Source: Desulfovibrio sp. (GTDB lineage Bacteria; Bacillota; Dethiobacteria; DTU022; UBA8154). From it: DNA of 39,310 bases. The DNA lies in NCBI GenBank assembly GCA_020060185.1, contig JAGVAS010000121.1, positions 1-39,310 on the forward strand, given 5' to 3'. The notes under the pieces are model-generated. The model saw only the letters and a program-made list of their open reading frames with translations, did no database searches and was not told the DNA's origin. This document shows, piece by piece, positions 17,173 to 26,358 of this stretch. The stretch's first letter is position 1, and each line of letters begins with the position of its first letter. A program made the translations under genes and the position numbers.

Positions 17173-19255
17173 ACTCTTTTAACACCCCCACTGATTCGAC
17201 TTCAAGCTGGGGTAAAATCTCATTGAAAGAAAGAACGGCAAGATCACGTATGTAACGTTCTACCATGCGCCGAAAGGGCAACCTGATACGAGGGGAAGTC
17301 AGGACTACCGGGGAAAACCCCTTATGCCTCAGCCTTTCTATAAGGTTGGAAATCCCCTGCAGGATATGCTGGGCGGTCTCCGGCTCCAGCACGGGATAGG
17401 TGCCGTGTATGGTCTGCTGCAATGAATCCGCAATACGTTTTTCCAGGGCCGGATCCAGGGTGATGACCTGGAGCTTTTTCCCCCCTTCGGCGTAACAGGC
17501 GCTGATCGTCCGGCTTAGAGACTGGCGGACATATTCGGTCAGCACGTCGGGGTCTTTGGTCGTTACGGCGAAATCGGCCAGGGTCTCCAGGATGGTAGGC
17601 AGGTCCTGAAGGGGGATACTTTCCCTTAACAGGTTCTGCAGGATTTTCTGGATCTCGCCGATGCTCATTAAATTCGGGATAAGCTCTTCTACTACGGCCG
17701 GACGGGTTTCTTTAACCATTCCCATCATTTCTTTAACTTCCTGGCGTCCCAGCAGCTCAAAGGCATGAGACCTGATAATCTCTGTCAGGTGGGTAATTAG
17801 TACCGTAGTCACATCTACCACCGTACACCCCTTTAACTCCGCATCTTCCCTGCTTGCGGGAGAAATCCACACCGCCGGCAAATTAAAGGTAGGCTCCCTG
17901 GTAGGGATCCCACCCAGCTCCTCCGCCGAAACCTCTTCAGGATTTAACGCCATCATATATCCGGGGCGAAGCTCTCCCCGGGCCACTTCATTTCCTTTTA
18001 ATTTCAACACATATGTATTGGGAGACAGCTGAAGGTTGTCCCTGATCCGGATAGGACGGATAATCATACCCAGTTCTGCTGACAGTCGCCTCCTGGCGGC
18101 AGTAATGCGCTGCAGGAGATCTCCGTTTTCTCCCTTTTCCGTGAGAGAAACGAGGTTATAGCCTATTTCAATTTCCAGTAAGTCTACCTTCATCAGGGAA
18201 CGTAAATCTTCTTCCGGTGAAGGCAACTCCTCCCGGCTATCTTTGGGTTCTTCTTTTTTCTTCAACCTGGAGGCATGCTCTTCCTTAAGAAGGGTAAAAG
18301 CTCCGAAGCCGCACGCAGCCGACAGGATAAAAAAGGGGAAAAAAGGCAGCGCCGGGACAAGAGCCAGAGATAAAAGAATAAAAGAGACAATGGCCAGAAC
18401 TTTAGGGAAATTAAAAAATTGTGAACTGAAATCAGTTCCAAAGCCTTTCTCGGCCGTGGAACGGGTAACCAGCATCGCAGCCGCAGTAGAAACAAGCAGG
18501 GCGGGTATTTGTGCCACCAGGCCATCTCCTACGGTTAAAATGGTATAAGTCCGGGCCGCAGCTTCAAAGCTCATCCCGCGCTGTACCATACCGATAGAAA
18601 GCCCGCCCAGGATATTGATCAAAACGATAACAACACCGGCAACAGCGTCTCCACGGACAAACTTACTGGCGCCGTCCATAGCACCGAAAAAATCGGCTTC
18701 CTTCTGCAGGTTACGCCTCCTTTTACGGGCCTCCTCCTCGTCAATAAGACCGGCATTAAAGTCGGCATCTATACTCATCTGCTTGCCCGGCATGGCATCA
18801 AGGGTAAAACGGGCCGCTACCTCGGCAATGCGCCCTGCACCGCTGGTGATAACCACAAACTGCACCAGGGTAATAATGACAAAGATAACCAGACCAACTA
18901 CATAATTGCCTCCTACCACGAATTCCCCGAAGGCATTAATAACCCCTCCTGCCCGGGCCTCGGTAAGGATTAAACGGGTAGATGAAATATTAAGAGCCAG
19001 GCGGAAAAGGGTTGCTATTAAAAGCACGGAGGGGAAAGTGGCCAGCTGCAGGATTTCTGTAACAAAAAGAGAAACCAGGATGATAATCAAGGCAAAAGTT
19101 ATATTAATTACCAGCAGCATGTCCAACAATAAGGGACGAATGGGAATGATAATAATGACTACAATAAAGATAAAAGCTACGGCAATAACGATATCCATGC
19201 TTTTAAAAATAGTTGCCAGGGTTGCACGCCAGGTGGTATGGATAGGAGTAGACAC
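17162..19255 (-). CDS. flhA: Flagellar export apparatus protein FlhA
   Basis: PLLLDMLLVINITFALIIILVSLF, ARFTLDAMPGKQMSIDADFNAGLIDEEEARKRR. Confidence 0.97.
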   Translation of the reverse strand: MSTPIHTTWRATLATIFKSMDIVIAVAFIFIVVIIIIPIRPLLLDMLLVINITFALIIILVSLFVTEILQLATFPSVLLIATLFRLALNISSTRLILTEARAGGVINAFGEFVVGGNYVVGLVIFVIITLVQFVVITSGAGRIAEVAARFTLDAMPGKQMSIDADFNAGLIDEEEARKRRRNLQKEADFFGAMDGASKFVRGDAVAGVVIVLINILGGLSIGMVQRGMSFEAAARTYTILTVGDGLVAQIPALLVSTAAAMLVTRSTAEKGFGTDFSSQFFNFPKVLAIVSFILLSLALVPALPFFPFFILSAACGFGAFTLLKEEHASRLKKKEEPKDSREELPSPEEDLRSLMKVDLLEIEIGYNLVSLTEKGENGDLLQRITAARRRLSAELGMIIRPIRIRDNLQLSPNTYVLKLKGNEVARGELRPGYMMALNPEEVSAEELGGIPTREPTFNLPAVWISPASREDAELKGCTVVDVTTVLITHLTEIIRSHAFELLGRQEVKEMMGMVKETRPAVVEELIPNLMSIGEIQKILQNLLRESIPLQDLPTILETLADFAVTTKDPDVLTEYVRQSLSRTISACYAEGGKKLQVITLDPALEKRIADSLQQTIHGTYPVLEPETAQHILQGISNLIERLRHKGFSPVVLTSPRIRLPFRRMVERYIRDLAVLSFNEILPQLEVESVGVLKEYEN

Positions 19256-19279
19256 CCCCGTTCTCTTCTGCTTAAAAAG

Positions 19280-19494
19280 GTTGTGGCGAGCGAAATGTGC
19301 AGCACAGCAAACAGGTTCAGCGAAGCGACGGCCTTAAGATGGCCCGGCGGACATGGAGGTCCGCCGCCGGACAGCGCGAACATGGAGGTGAGCTCTGCCG
19401 GGTAGGCCAATCGAAGGCCTGAGCTTAAGCTGTAAAACCTGTCTCAAGCGAACCTTGGAGCGAGCACCAACCTTCGCCACCTCATTTTCATATT
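19280..19494 (+). repeat. Dispersed structured repeat copy R4
   Basis: GATGGCC(19338-19344)/GGCCAATC(19405-19412); hairpin CGGCGGAC-ATGGAG-GTCCGCCG (19345-19366); 3' end GCGAGCACCAACCTTCGCCACCTCATTTTCATA. Confidence 0.85.
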
Positions 19495-19516
19495 AACCGC
19501 CACGACCCTACTGGTC

Positions 19517-19600
19517 ACAACAATGGATGAAAATGACCGGGTTTAGATCCCGCGATTTTTCTATAGACGAAGCAGCAAACGCTGCGCTATTTTCATATTA
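19517..19600 (+). repeat. Satellite module M2 copy a
   Basis: CAACAATGGATGAAAATGACCGGGTTTAGATCCCGC.. shared with 12763-12799; ends with small hairpin GCAGCAAACGCTGC and CTATTTTCATATTA. Confidence 0.75.
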
Positions 19601-19651
19601 TTAATCTTTTTCCACAAATTACTACAACAGGTAACACCCGGATCTGTTATT

Positions 19652-19680
19652 ATTATATTGTTCTCCTCCAAAATTTGCAA
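19652..19680 (-). promoter_or_regulatory. Putative SigA promoter between flhB and flhA
   Basis: Minus strand TTGCAA-N17-TATAAT. Confidence 0.5.
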
Positions 19681-19695
19681 GTACCTGTCGAAAAT

Positions 19696-20997
19696 TTATG
19701 TGCCGGCAGAGCGCTGCCACCGCTCTTTTTCCTGCAGGCGATAAACCAGGGCGAGAATCTCGGCCACTGCCTGGTATAAATCTTCAGAGATTTCCTCTCC
19801 CACTTCCACCTGGTAAAAGAGCAGGCGCGCCACCGGAGGATCCTGGATAACAGGGATATTATTTTCCCCGGCAAGTTCCCGGATACGCTGGGCCAGCTTC
19901 GCAGCCCCCTTGGCTACCACTACCGGAGCCTGGTCGACCTTTTCCCTGTAGCGCAGGGCTATGGCCAGTTCCGTGGGGTTTGTAATTACCACGGTTGCTT
20001 CAGGAACCCTGGCCAAGCTGCGCTGCCGGGTAATAGCCCGCTGCCTTTCCCTCAGGCGGGCACGTACATGAGGATCCCCTTCCAGGTGCTTGTATTCCTC
20101 TTTGACTTCCCTGCGGGTCATCCGCAGGCTTTTTTGAAATTCGTAGCGCTGGTAAAGAAAATCCAGCAGGGCCAGGAATAGAAAAACAGCCGCCACCCTG
20201 AGGGCCAGGCCCTGCAAAACTTTCTTTAGAAGCAAAGTAAAAACGCCGCTTTCCTGTCCCAGCAGGAGCAGCAATACCGGGAGCTGGGATCTCAGGTAAA
20301 GATAGCTTACTGTCCCTACAATGGAAATTTTGAGCAGGGACTTGATTAACTCAAAAAGAGCGCGCATGGAGAAAATACGTTTAAACCCTTCCAGGGGGTT
20401 AATGCGGTTCAGCTGCGGTTTGATCGCTTCGCTGGAAACAAGGAAACCAATTTGCAGCACATTGGAAACCATGCCAAGAAACAACGCTGCTAAAAGAAAA
20501 GGTGCTGCCAGGGAAAGGTAACGCTCCATAGTAAAACGGGTCAGGTAGTCAAGGGAAAGCATATCCACCTCTATCCCCGGCAGCTCCCGCAGGCAATGGT
20601 ACAGTGTAGAAGTAAAACCGTTTAAAAAATAACGCCGGAAAACAGTAAATAACAAAACCATTCCGAGCATGTTTACCGCCGCATTTACTTCCATACTCTT
20701 CATAACCTGGCCCCGTCTACGGGCTTCCCTTTGGCGATGAAGCGTTGGCTCTTCCGTTTTGTCCTCACCGTCGGCAAAGAGCTGCAGGTTCAAAAGACGG
20801 TCCCCGGCCTGAAAAGAAGCTGTTAAGCCATACCGCTCCCTTAGCCCTAAAAAAGAGACTCCAGTTTTTACCAAAAGGGGACTGTCCCCCCTGTAAAATT
20901 TACCAGGTATAATATGGTAAATATCCCCGGGTGCCCGCCTCGTAAAGCTTGTCCTTGACACCATCTTCTTAAGGTCAACGAGCAGGAATTTCACCAT
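19696..20997 (-). CDS. flhB: Flagellar export apparatus protein FlhB (annotated N-terminus probably over-extended)
   Basis: LQLFADGEDKTEEPTLHRQREARRRGQVMKS; NPTELAIALRY (NPTH-type cleavage site). First ~68 aa are not FlhB-like; TTG at 20793 is a candidate start. Confidence 0.94.
   Translation of the reverse strand: MVKFLLVDLKKMVSRTSFTRRAPGDIYHIIPGKFYRGDSPLLVKTGVSFLGLRERYGLTASFQAGDRLLNLQLFADGEDKTEEPTLHRQREARRRGQVMKSMEVNAAVNMLGMVLLFTVFRRYFLNGFTSTLYHCLRELPGIEVDMLSLDYLTRFTMERYLSLAAPFLLAALFLGMVSNVLQIGFLVSSEAIKPQLNRINPLEGFKRIFSMRALFELIKSLLKISIVGTVSYLYLRSQLPVLLLLLGQESGVFTLLLKKVLQGLALRVAAVFLFLALLDFLYQRYEFQKSLRMTRREVKEEYKHLEGDPHVRARLRERQRAITRQRSLARVPEATVVITNPTELAIALRYREKVDQAPVVVAKGAAKLAQRIRELAGENNIPVIQDPPVARLLFYQVEVGEEISEDLYQAVAEILALVYRLQEKERWQRSAGT
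20877..20889. repeat. REP-like palindromic core GGGGACTGTCCCC inside flhB ORF extension
   Basis: Near-perfect 13-bp palindrome flanked by aaaa/ctgtaaaa. Confidence 0.55.
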
Positions 20998-21015
20998 TTT
21001 TGTCTCCTTTTTACC

Positions 21016-21786
21016 CTACCAGTTCTGCATAATTAACAGAAAATCGCGTGACATTCTATCAAAAACTTCTCTCATCACACTGCCCAGGAGAGGGAGTAAA
21101 AATAAGAAGATCAGGAGCACGAAAGCTACTTTAAGGGGCAGGCCTACAATAAAAACATGGATCTGCGGAACCGCCCTGGAAAGAAACCCCAGGGCAATAT
21201 CCGTTAGCCAGAGAACAATTATTACCGGTGCGGCAATCTGGAAGGCTAGCAAGAAAACACCAGTAAAGGTTTTCAGGTACTGCCAGGCTACCGGGGAAGA
21301 AACAAAAGGCCCCGCAAGCGGCAGCACCTTGAAGCTCTCCTTTAAAGAAAGGAAAAGAATATGGTGCCCGTTAATTGTAAGGTAAAAAACTACCGCCAGA
21401 AAATAAAAAAATTGCCCGATGATTGTTACCTGTCCCCCGAAGAGGGGATCAAAAGCACCGGCCATCATCAGCCCAGCCTTATGGTCCATGAACTGTCCCG
21501 CCATCAGAAAGGCGGAGAAAAAAAGGTAAACCAGAAAACCCAGTATTATCCCTGTTAAAAGTTCCTTCCCCAGAAGGATTACCAATCCCAGGTCGCTGGC
21601 AGGCAGCGAGATCTCTCCCTCCCAGTTAAGGGCCAGGATAACCGATAAAACTAAAGAGAAAAAAATACGCAGCATTACAGGAATCCCCCGCCACGCAAAA
21701 AAAGGTACCACGGCAAGAAAAGCGGCAATACGGGTAAAAATGAGCAGGCAAGGAAACCAGAAATTTAAAAAAAAGGCCTCTGTCAC
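21016..21786 (-). CDS. fliR: Flagellar export apparatus protein FliR
   Basis: Multi-TM 256 aa; LLGKELLTGIILGFLVYLFFSAFLMAGQFMD; gene order fliP-fliQ-fliR-flhB. Confidence 0.94.
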   Translation of the reverse strand: MTEAFFLNFWFPCLLIFTRIAAFLAVVPFFAWRGIPVMLRIFFSLVLSVILALNWEGEISLPASDLGLVILLGKELLTGIILGFLVYLFFSAFLMAGQFMDHKAGLMMAGAFDPLFGGQVTIIGQFFYFLAVVFYLTINGHHILFLSLKESFKVLPLAGPFVSSPVAWQYLKTFTGVFLLAFQIAAPVIIVLWLTDIALGFLSRAVPQIHVFIVGLPLKVAFVLLIFLFLLPLLGSVMREVFDRMSRDFLLIMQNW

Positions 21787-21797
21787 TTTATTCTCTC

Positions 21798-22064
21798 CTA
21801 AAAAAGAGTACCCAGATTTCCCCAGAGGTCAAAAGTAAAGGCCATTACCAGGCGCATTATCCAGCCCCCAAAAATAAGCAGCGCTATAAAAACGGCGGCT
21901 ATTTTGGGAACAAAAGCAAGCGTTGGTTCCTGGATCTGGGTCGTAGCTTGAAAAATACTGACCAGCAGACCTACTGCCAGGCCCACCCCGAGCACAGGTG
22001 CAGAGACAATTAAAATAGTGGTTATCGCTTCCCGGGCAATGCTAAGAACCAATTCAGGAGTCAA
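21798..22064 (-). CDS. fliQ: Flagellar export apparatus protein FliQ
   Basis: 88 aa, two TM; VLGVGLAVGLLVSIFQATTQIQEPTLAFVPKI. Confidence 0.96.
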   Translation of the reverse strand: MTPELVLSIAREAITTILIVSAPVLGVGLAVGLLVSIFQATTQIQEPTLAFVPKIAAVFIALLIFGGWIMRLVMAFTFDLWGNLGTLF

Positions 22065-22110
22065 AAGTCTCCCTCCCCTGCTGAAAAAATACTTCTGTCT
22101 TCACGATAAA

Positions 22111-22884
22111 TCAGCTATAACTCTCTAGCAGGGACTGCACCACCAGGTACCAGCCATCTACCAGGATAAAAAGTAAAATTTTAAAGGGCAGCGAAACAAT
22201 CACCGGCGGCAGCATAAACATCCCCATGGACATGAGGATACTGGCCACAACCATGTCAATAATCAAAAAGGGAATAAAAAGAATAAACCCCATTTGGAAG
22301 GCTGTTTTTAATTCACTAAGGACAAAGGCCGGGATAAGGGCCCGGAAGGGCACCTCGCTGCGGTTCTCCGGGTTCTGGAGGGAGGCAACCTCCAGGAAAA
22401 GGGCCAGGTCTTTCTCCCTGGTATTGTCAAGCATAAATTCCCTTAAGGGATGTCCCCCGGCCTCAACAGCCTCTTCAAAAGTAATCTCTTCCGCCAAATA
22501 GGGAGAAAGTGCTTCCTGGTTGATACGGGTAAGAACCGGCGACATGACGAAAAAAGTTAAAAAGAGAGCCAGGCCGAGAATGATCTGGTTCGGGGGAATC
22601 TGCTGTGTGGCCAGAGCGTTGCGCACAAAGGCCAGCACGATAACAATACGTGTAAAAGAAGTCATCAGCACGACAAATGCCGGGGCAAGACTAACCACGG
22701 CAAGAAGTAATAAAAGCTGCAGCGTTCCCACTATTTGTGACGGTTCTTCACCGGTTCCAACCTGCAAGTTTATATCCGGAATGGGGATAGCCGGCTGGGC
22801 CAGGGCAGCTTCACGAGTGCCATGGCAAACAATGACGGCAATTATTATGCTTCCAAGGAAAGCCAGCCACAATTTTTTTTTCAT
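22111..22884 (-). CDS. fliP: Flagellar export apparatus protein FliP
   Basis: VLMTSFTRIVIVLAFVRNALATQQIPPNQIILGLALFLTFFVM; LIDMVVASILMSMGMFMLPPVIVSLPFKI. Confidence 0.97.
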   Translation of the reverse strand: MKKKLWLAFLGSIIIAVIVCHGTREAALAQPAIPIPDINLQVGTGEEPSQIVGTLQLLLLLAVVSLAPAFVVLMTSFTRIVIVLAFVRNALATQQIPPNQIILGLALFLTFFVMSPVLTRINQEALSPYLAEEITFEEAVEAGGHPLREFMLDNTREKDLALFLEVASLQNPENRSEVPFRALIPAFVLSELKTAFQMGFILFIPFLIIDMVVASILMSMGMFMLPPVIVSLPFKILLFILVDGWYLVVQSLLESYS

Positions 22885-22898
22885 ATTTTCCTGAACCT

Positions 22899-23408
22899 CT
22901 ACCCCTCTGGCCCGTTTATTTTTTTACGTCCTGCTTTTAAATTTCTTGATAATTTTCCCAAATCCTCCTTTAATTTCTCTTTTCTTTGCGCTTTTTTGTC
23001 ATTTTGAGGCATGACTTTCTGTATGATTTGCCGGCCCGGAGAATCTTTAAAAATATCCCTGCTTTTTTCCCTGACCTGGCGCAGTATACCGGCAAAGGAA
23101 AGAAATTCCCGCGGTGTTTTTGTCGTTTCCGGAACTTCCTGTAAAGAATCCTCCCAATCTTTCCCCAGATCTTTAAGCAGTGTAACAGCGTTTGACGTTG
23201 TGGCCAGGAGAAGGTATTCCCTATCCACCTTCACCACATAAAGAAAGGTCCGGTTGTTTAAAGCCAGCCTCTCCACAACTTTCATACGCCTTCCCATACC
23301 CAGGGCAGGGGCGAAATACGGCAGTAAAAAGCGCAAGCCGAAATAGATCAGGACAATTACGAGAGGAAAAGCCACTAAAAGGCGCAAGTAAGCATAATAT
23401 AATTCCAT
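22899..23408 (-). CDS. fliO: FliO-like flagellar biosynthesis protein
   Basis: Short N-terminal TM protein, MGRRMKVVERLALNNRTFLYVVKVDREYLLLATTSNAVTLLKDL, immediately upstream of fliP. Confidence 0.83.
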   Translation of the reverse strand: MELYYAYLRLLVAFPLVIVLIYFGLRFLLPYFAPALGMGRRMKVVERLALNNRTFLYVVKVDREYLLLATTSNAVTLLKDLGKDWEDSLQEVPETTKTPREFLSFAGILRQVREKSRDIFKDSPGRQIIQKVMPQNDKKAQRKEKLKEDLGKLSRNLKAGRKKINGPEG

Positions 23409-23412
23409 TTAT

Positions 23413-23859
23413 TTAATCCTCTTTTAGCGTTTCAGTCTCCCCGGTTCCGATAGCTGTTATCCTCAACCCGAAACGATCATTTATTACCACGACTTCCGCG
23501 TGTCCCAGGAACTGCCCGTTTAGCAATATAGCAGCGCTCTCGCCGGCTATTTTATCCAGCTTGATTACCGAACCTTCCTCCAGCTTAAGGAGATCGCGAA
23601 CCGTTATTTCTGCACTGCCCAGTTCACCACTGACTACAAGGCAAATATTGCCGAAAAAATCCAGTCCCGGTTTTTTAGCGACAGAGTCGACGCAGCGGGA
23701 CTTAAAAGGAGCAAACTCTACCTTTTCAACTACCGGGCTTTTTTCTTTTTCCCCTTCATGGAAAGGGAGGCTTTCCCCGGGAGGGTTAACCTTGTTAACC
23801 TTTTTTTTCATATCCTTCAGGATGGCATCTATTTCCCCCTGGTTCAAATAACCGGCCAA
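23413..23859 (-). CDS. FliN-like SpoA-domain protein (additional paralogue)
   Basis: LNQGEIDAILKDM at N-terminus; C-terminal VSGELGSAEITVRDLLKLEEGSVIKLDKIAGESAAILLNGQFLGHAEVVVINDRFGLRITAI. Confidence 0.85.
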   Translation of the reverse strand: MAGYLNQGEIDAILKDMKKKVNKVNPPGESLPFHEGEKEKSPVVEKVEFAPFKSRCVDSVAKKPGLDFFGNICLVVSGELGSAEITVRDLLKLEEGSVIKLDKIAGESAAILLNGQFLGHAEVVVINDRFGLRITAIGTGETETLKED

Positions 23860-23949
23860 CGCTTACTCCCCCCCGTACTTTAAGTCTTATTGCGGCCGCA
23901 TTGCGTGTAGGCGGCGTCGAGGAACTGGAACTATTATTTCTTTACATCT

Positions 23950-24480
23950 TTACTGGATCATCAGGTGCCAGAAATATACTCCCCGCAGTTTACCGCTGTT
24001 CAGCATACCGTTAATAGTCTCAAAAATTTCTTCCCTTAAGGTCTCCTTGCCTTCAGGGGTATTGATTTCATCAGCAGTTTTTACCCAGAGAATTTTGTTT
24101 ACCCCATCCCTGATTTCCGGCATACGCTTTTCCAATTCCTGTTCCAGTTTCGGTTCGTCAAAACCCAGGTAGAACTTTACGCTTAAAAAACGGCGCCGGT
24201 CAATACCGTTAAGATTAACCACTATCTCCGGGACTTCGTACATAAACTCGGGTTCTTTGATTACGTTTTCCTGGTTTTGTTCTCCCTGCAAATTACCCAG
24301 CAAGTTCGATGCCAGGCCCAGTTTGAGGGTAAGCGCTCCCCCCAGCAGGATTAAAATTACAATTGCTCCCAGAACAATAAACAAGTATTTTTTTGCCTTC
24401 CGGGGTTGGGAAGCGGCATTTTCTTTTTCTTTCTCTTCACCATTCTTGCCCCTTTTGTCCCTGTATTTATCCTGCACCAA
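23950..24480 (-). CDS. fliL: Flagellar basal body-associated protein FliL
   Basis: Single TM then PEIVVNLNGIDRRRFLSVKFYLGFD; C-terminal REEIFETINGMLNSGKLRGVYFWHLMIQ. Confidence 0.9.
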   Translation of the reverse strand: MVQDKYRDKRGKNGEEKEKENAASQPRKAKKYLFIVLGAIVILILLGGALTLKLGLASNLLGNLQGEQNQENVIKEPEFMYEVPEIVVNLNGIDRRRFLSVKFYLGFDEPKLEQELEKRMPEIRDGVNKILWVKTADEINTPEGKETLREEIFETINGMLNSGKLRGVYFWHLMIQ

Positions 24481-24490
24481 GACTGCCCCC

Positions 24491-25270
24491 TCAATCTTTT
24501 ATTTGTTTGATCGAAATAACCACAGTTACCCGCCGGTTGCGCGCCCGGCCTTCCGGTGTTTCATTGCTGGCAATGGGGCGGTATTCCCCGTAACCCGTAG
24601 CCAGAAACCGCTCCGGTTTCAGATTATGCCTTTCCACCAGGTAGCGGGCTACGCTAACAGCCCGTGATACCGAGAGTTCCCAGTTGCTGGGGTAAAGAAA
24701 AGTCCTGATGGGAACGTTGTCAGTATGTCCTTCCACGATGATCTCGTTGGGCAGGCCGGACAAGAGCTCGGCCAGCAGGTCCAGCGTGGGAAAAAACCCT
24801 GATTTAATCTCTGCCCGTCCCGTATCGAAAAGGATTTTTTCCGGCAGTTCCATGACAATGCCCCGTTCTTCCATGTGCAGCTGGATATCCTCCTCCAGCC
24901 CCGAACTTTGCAGAAAAGCTCTTACTTTCTCGTAGGTTACTTCCAGCTGCGCCATCATTTCCAGGAGAGCCGCCTCCTGCTCAGTTAAACCCTGCTCGAC
25001 ATCCCGGGCCATTAGATCCGCCACGTCAATCCTCTGGCCTTCCTCGGCACCTATTTCCGTGGTGCCCATAAGAATACCGGTACGCCCCATGAATGAATGC
25101 TGGATGGCAGACATAACCTCGTAAAAGCGCTGCACATTTACAGAGGAAAACGAGTACAAAAGAACAAAAAAGGTAAGCAAAAGGGTAACCATATCCCCGT
25201 ATGTAGTCATCCAGGCAGGCGCCCCGAAATTGCTGTCATCAGTTTTTGGATTCCTGTTATTTTTACGCAA
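24491..25270 (-). CDS. motB: Flagellar stator protein MotB
   Basis: APAWMTTYGDMVTLLLTFFVLLYSFS; OmpA-like peptidoglycan-binding domain VEGHTDNVPI. Confidence 0.96.
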   Translation of the reverse strand: MRKNNRNPKTDDSNFGAPAWMTTYGDMVTLLLTFFVLLYSFSSVNVQRFYEVMSAIQHSFMGRTGILMGTTEIGAEEGQRIDVADLMARDVEQGLTEQEAALLEMMAQLEVTYEKVRAFLQSSGLEEDIQLHMEERGIVMELPEKILFDTGRAEIKSGFFPTLDLLAELLSGLPNEIIVEGHTDNVPIRTFLYPSNWELSVSRAVSVARYLVERHNLKPERFLATGYGEYRPIASNETPEGRARNRRVTVVISIKQIKD

Positions 25271-25298
25271 TTACCACACTTCCCTTAAACCATGACCT

Positions 25299-26144
25299 CT
25301 AAACCATAACTTTTTCAGAAGTTCCCCTCTCCCCTTCGGGCAGGGCTTTTTGGCCCTCCACCAGCTCCCGGGCCTGGGGAGGCAGGTAAGCTTTTAATTT
25401 TTCCTGCAGGATGCGGGGATTGACCCCGGCCTGCAGGGCCAGCACGGCATCAATAATGGCTTCCTTGCGGGAAACCTCCGCCTCACTGCGGATGGCCAGT
25501 TTCCCGGCAATAGGGTTAAAAATCAGGTTTGCCGCCAGCACCCCGTAAAAGGTAGTCAACAGCGCCACAGCCATACCGGGACCGATAGCTTCGGGATCAT
25601 CGAGGGAAGACAGCATCTGCACCAGTCCGATAAGGGTGCCGATCATGCCGAAAGCCGGAGTCAGGGAACCCCAGGTTCGGTAGAGGTTTTGCCCCATCTG
25701 GTGGCGCTGGATGAGGGTATGTATCTCCGTTTCCATGATATCCCGGATAGATTCCGGCTCAAAGCCGTCGATAACCATCTGGAGACCGTTGCGGAGAAAG
25801 GGTTCATCAATTTCTTCCAGTTCGTCTTCCAGGGCCAGGAGTCCTTCCCGCCGGGCCTTTTGTGCCAGCTTGACAAAAAGCTGGCCCAGGGAACTTACAT
25901 CCTGTTTTTTATCAAAAAGAACCTGCATGGTAATCTTCATTACCTGCCGGACCTGATCCATCTGGAAGTTTATTAGCATGGCGCCAAAAGATCCTCCCAT
26001 GGTAATCATCAGTCCGGGATAATTAACAAAGGCGCTGAGCTTGCTGCCCATTAAAATTCCCCAGAGGACCAGGCCCAGGCCAAAAACCACACCGGCTATA
26101 GTTAAAACGTCAAATTTTTTCATTGAAAACCCCGCTTTAAACAA
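25299..26144 (-). CDS. motA: Flagellar stator protein MotA
   Basis: MKKFDVLTIAGVVFGLGLVLWGI, YRTWGSLTPAFGMIGTLIGLVQML; real start probably internal ATG (MKKFDV). Confidence 0.95.
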   Translation of the reverse strand: MFKAGFSMKKFDVLTIAGVVFGLGLVLWGILMGSKLSAFVNYPGLMITMGGSFGAMLINFQMDQVRQVMKITMQVLFDKKQDVSSLGQLFVKLAQKARREGLLALEDELEEIDEPFLRNGLQMVIDGFEPESIRDIMETEIHTLIQRHQMGQNLYRTWGSLTPAFGMIGTLIGLVQMLSSLDDPEAIGPGMAVALLTTFYGVLAANLIFNPIAGKLAIRSEAEVSRKEAIIDAVLALQAGVNPRILQEKLKAYLPPQARELVEGQKALPEGERGTSEKVMV

Positions 26145-26253
26145 TTAATTAAAGTAACAGCTACCCGCATCTATCGCCTGCTCCTGCTTCCAGAAAAAAA
26201 TCCCAGTATATATTAAACCCCAAGCAGTATATATTCCTTGTATTTATGAGCTT

Positions 26254-26281
26254 TTTCGACAACAAGGCTGGAAATTCCTGC
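26254..26281 (-). promoter_or_regulatory. Putative SigH-type promoter upstream of motA
   Basis: Minus strand GCAGGAATT-N12-GTCGAAA, one mismatch from RNAGGAWWW-N11/12-RNNGAAT. Confidence 0.4.
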
Positions 26282-26358
26282 CTACAGGTCACAAAAAATG
26301 GATAGAAATGGACTACAAATAACTTAAATAGAGCTTTCCCCCCGCCTTACCCCCTGGA

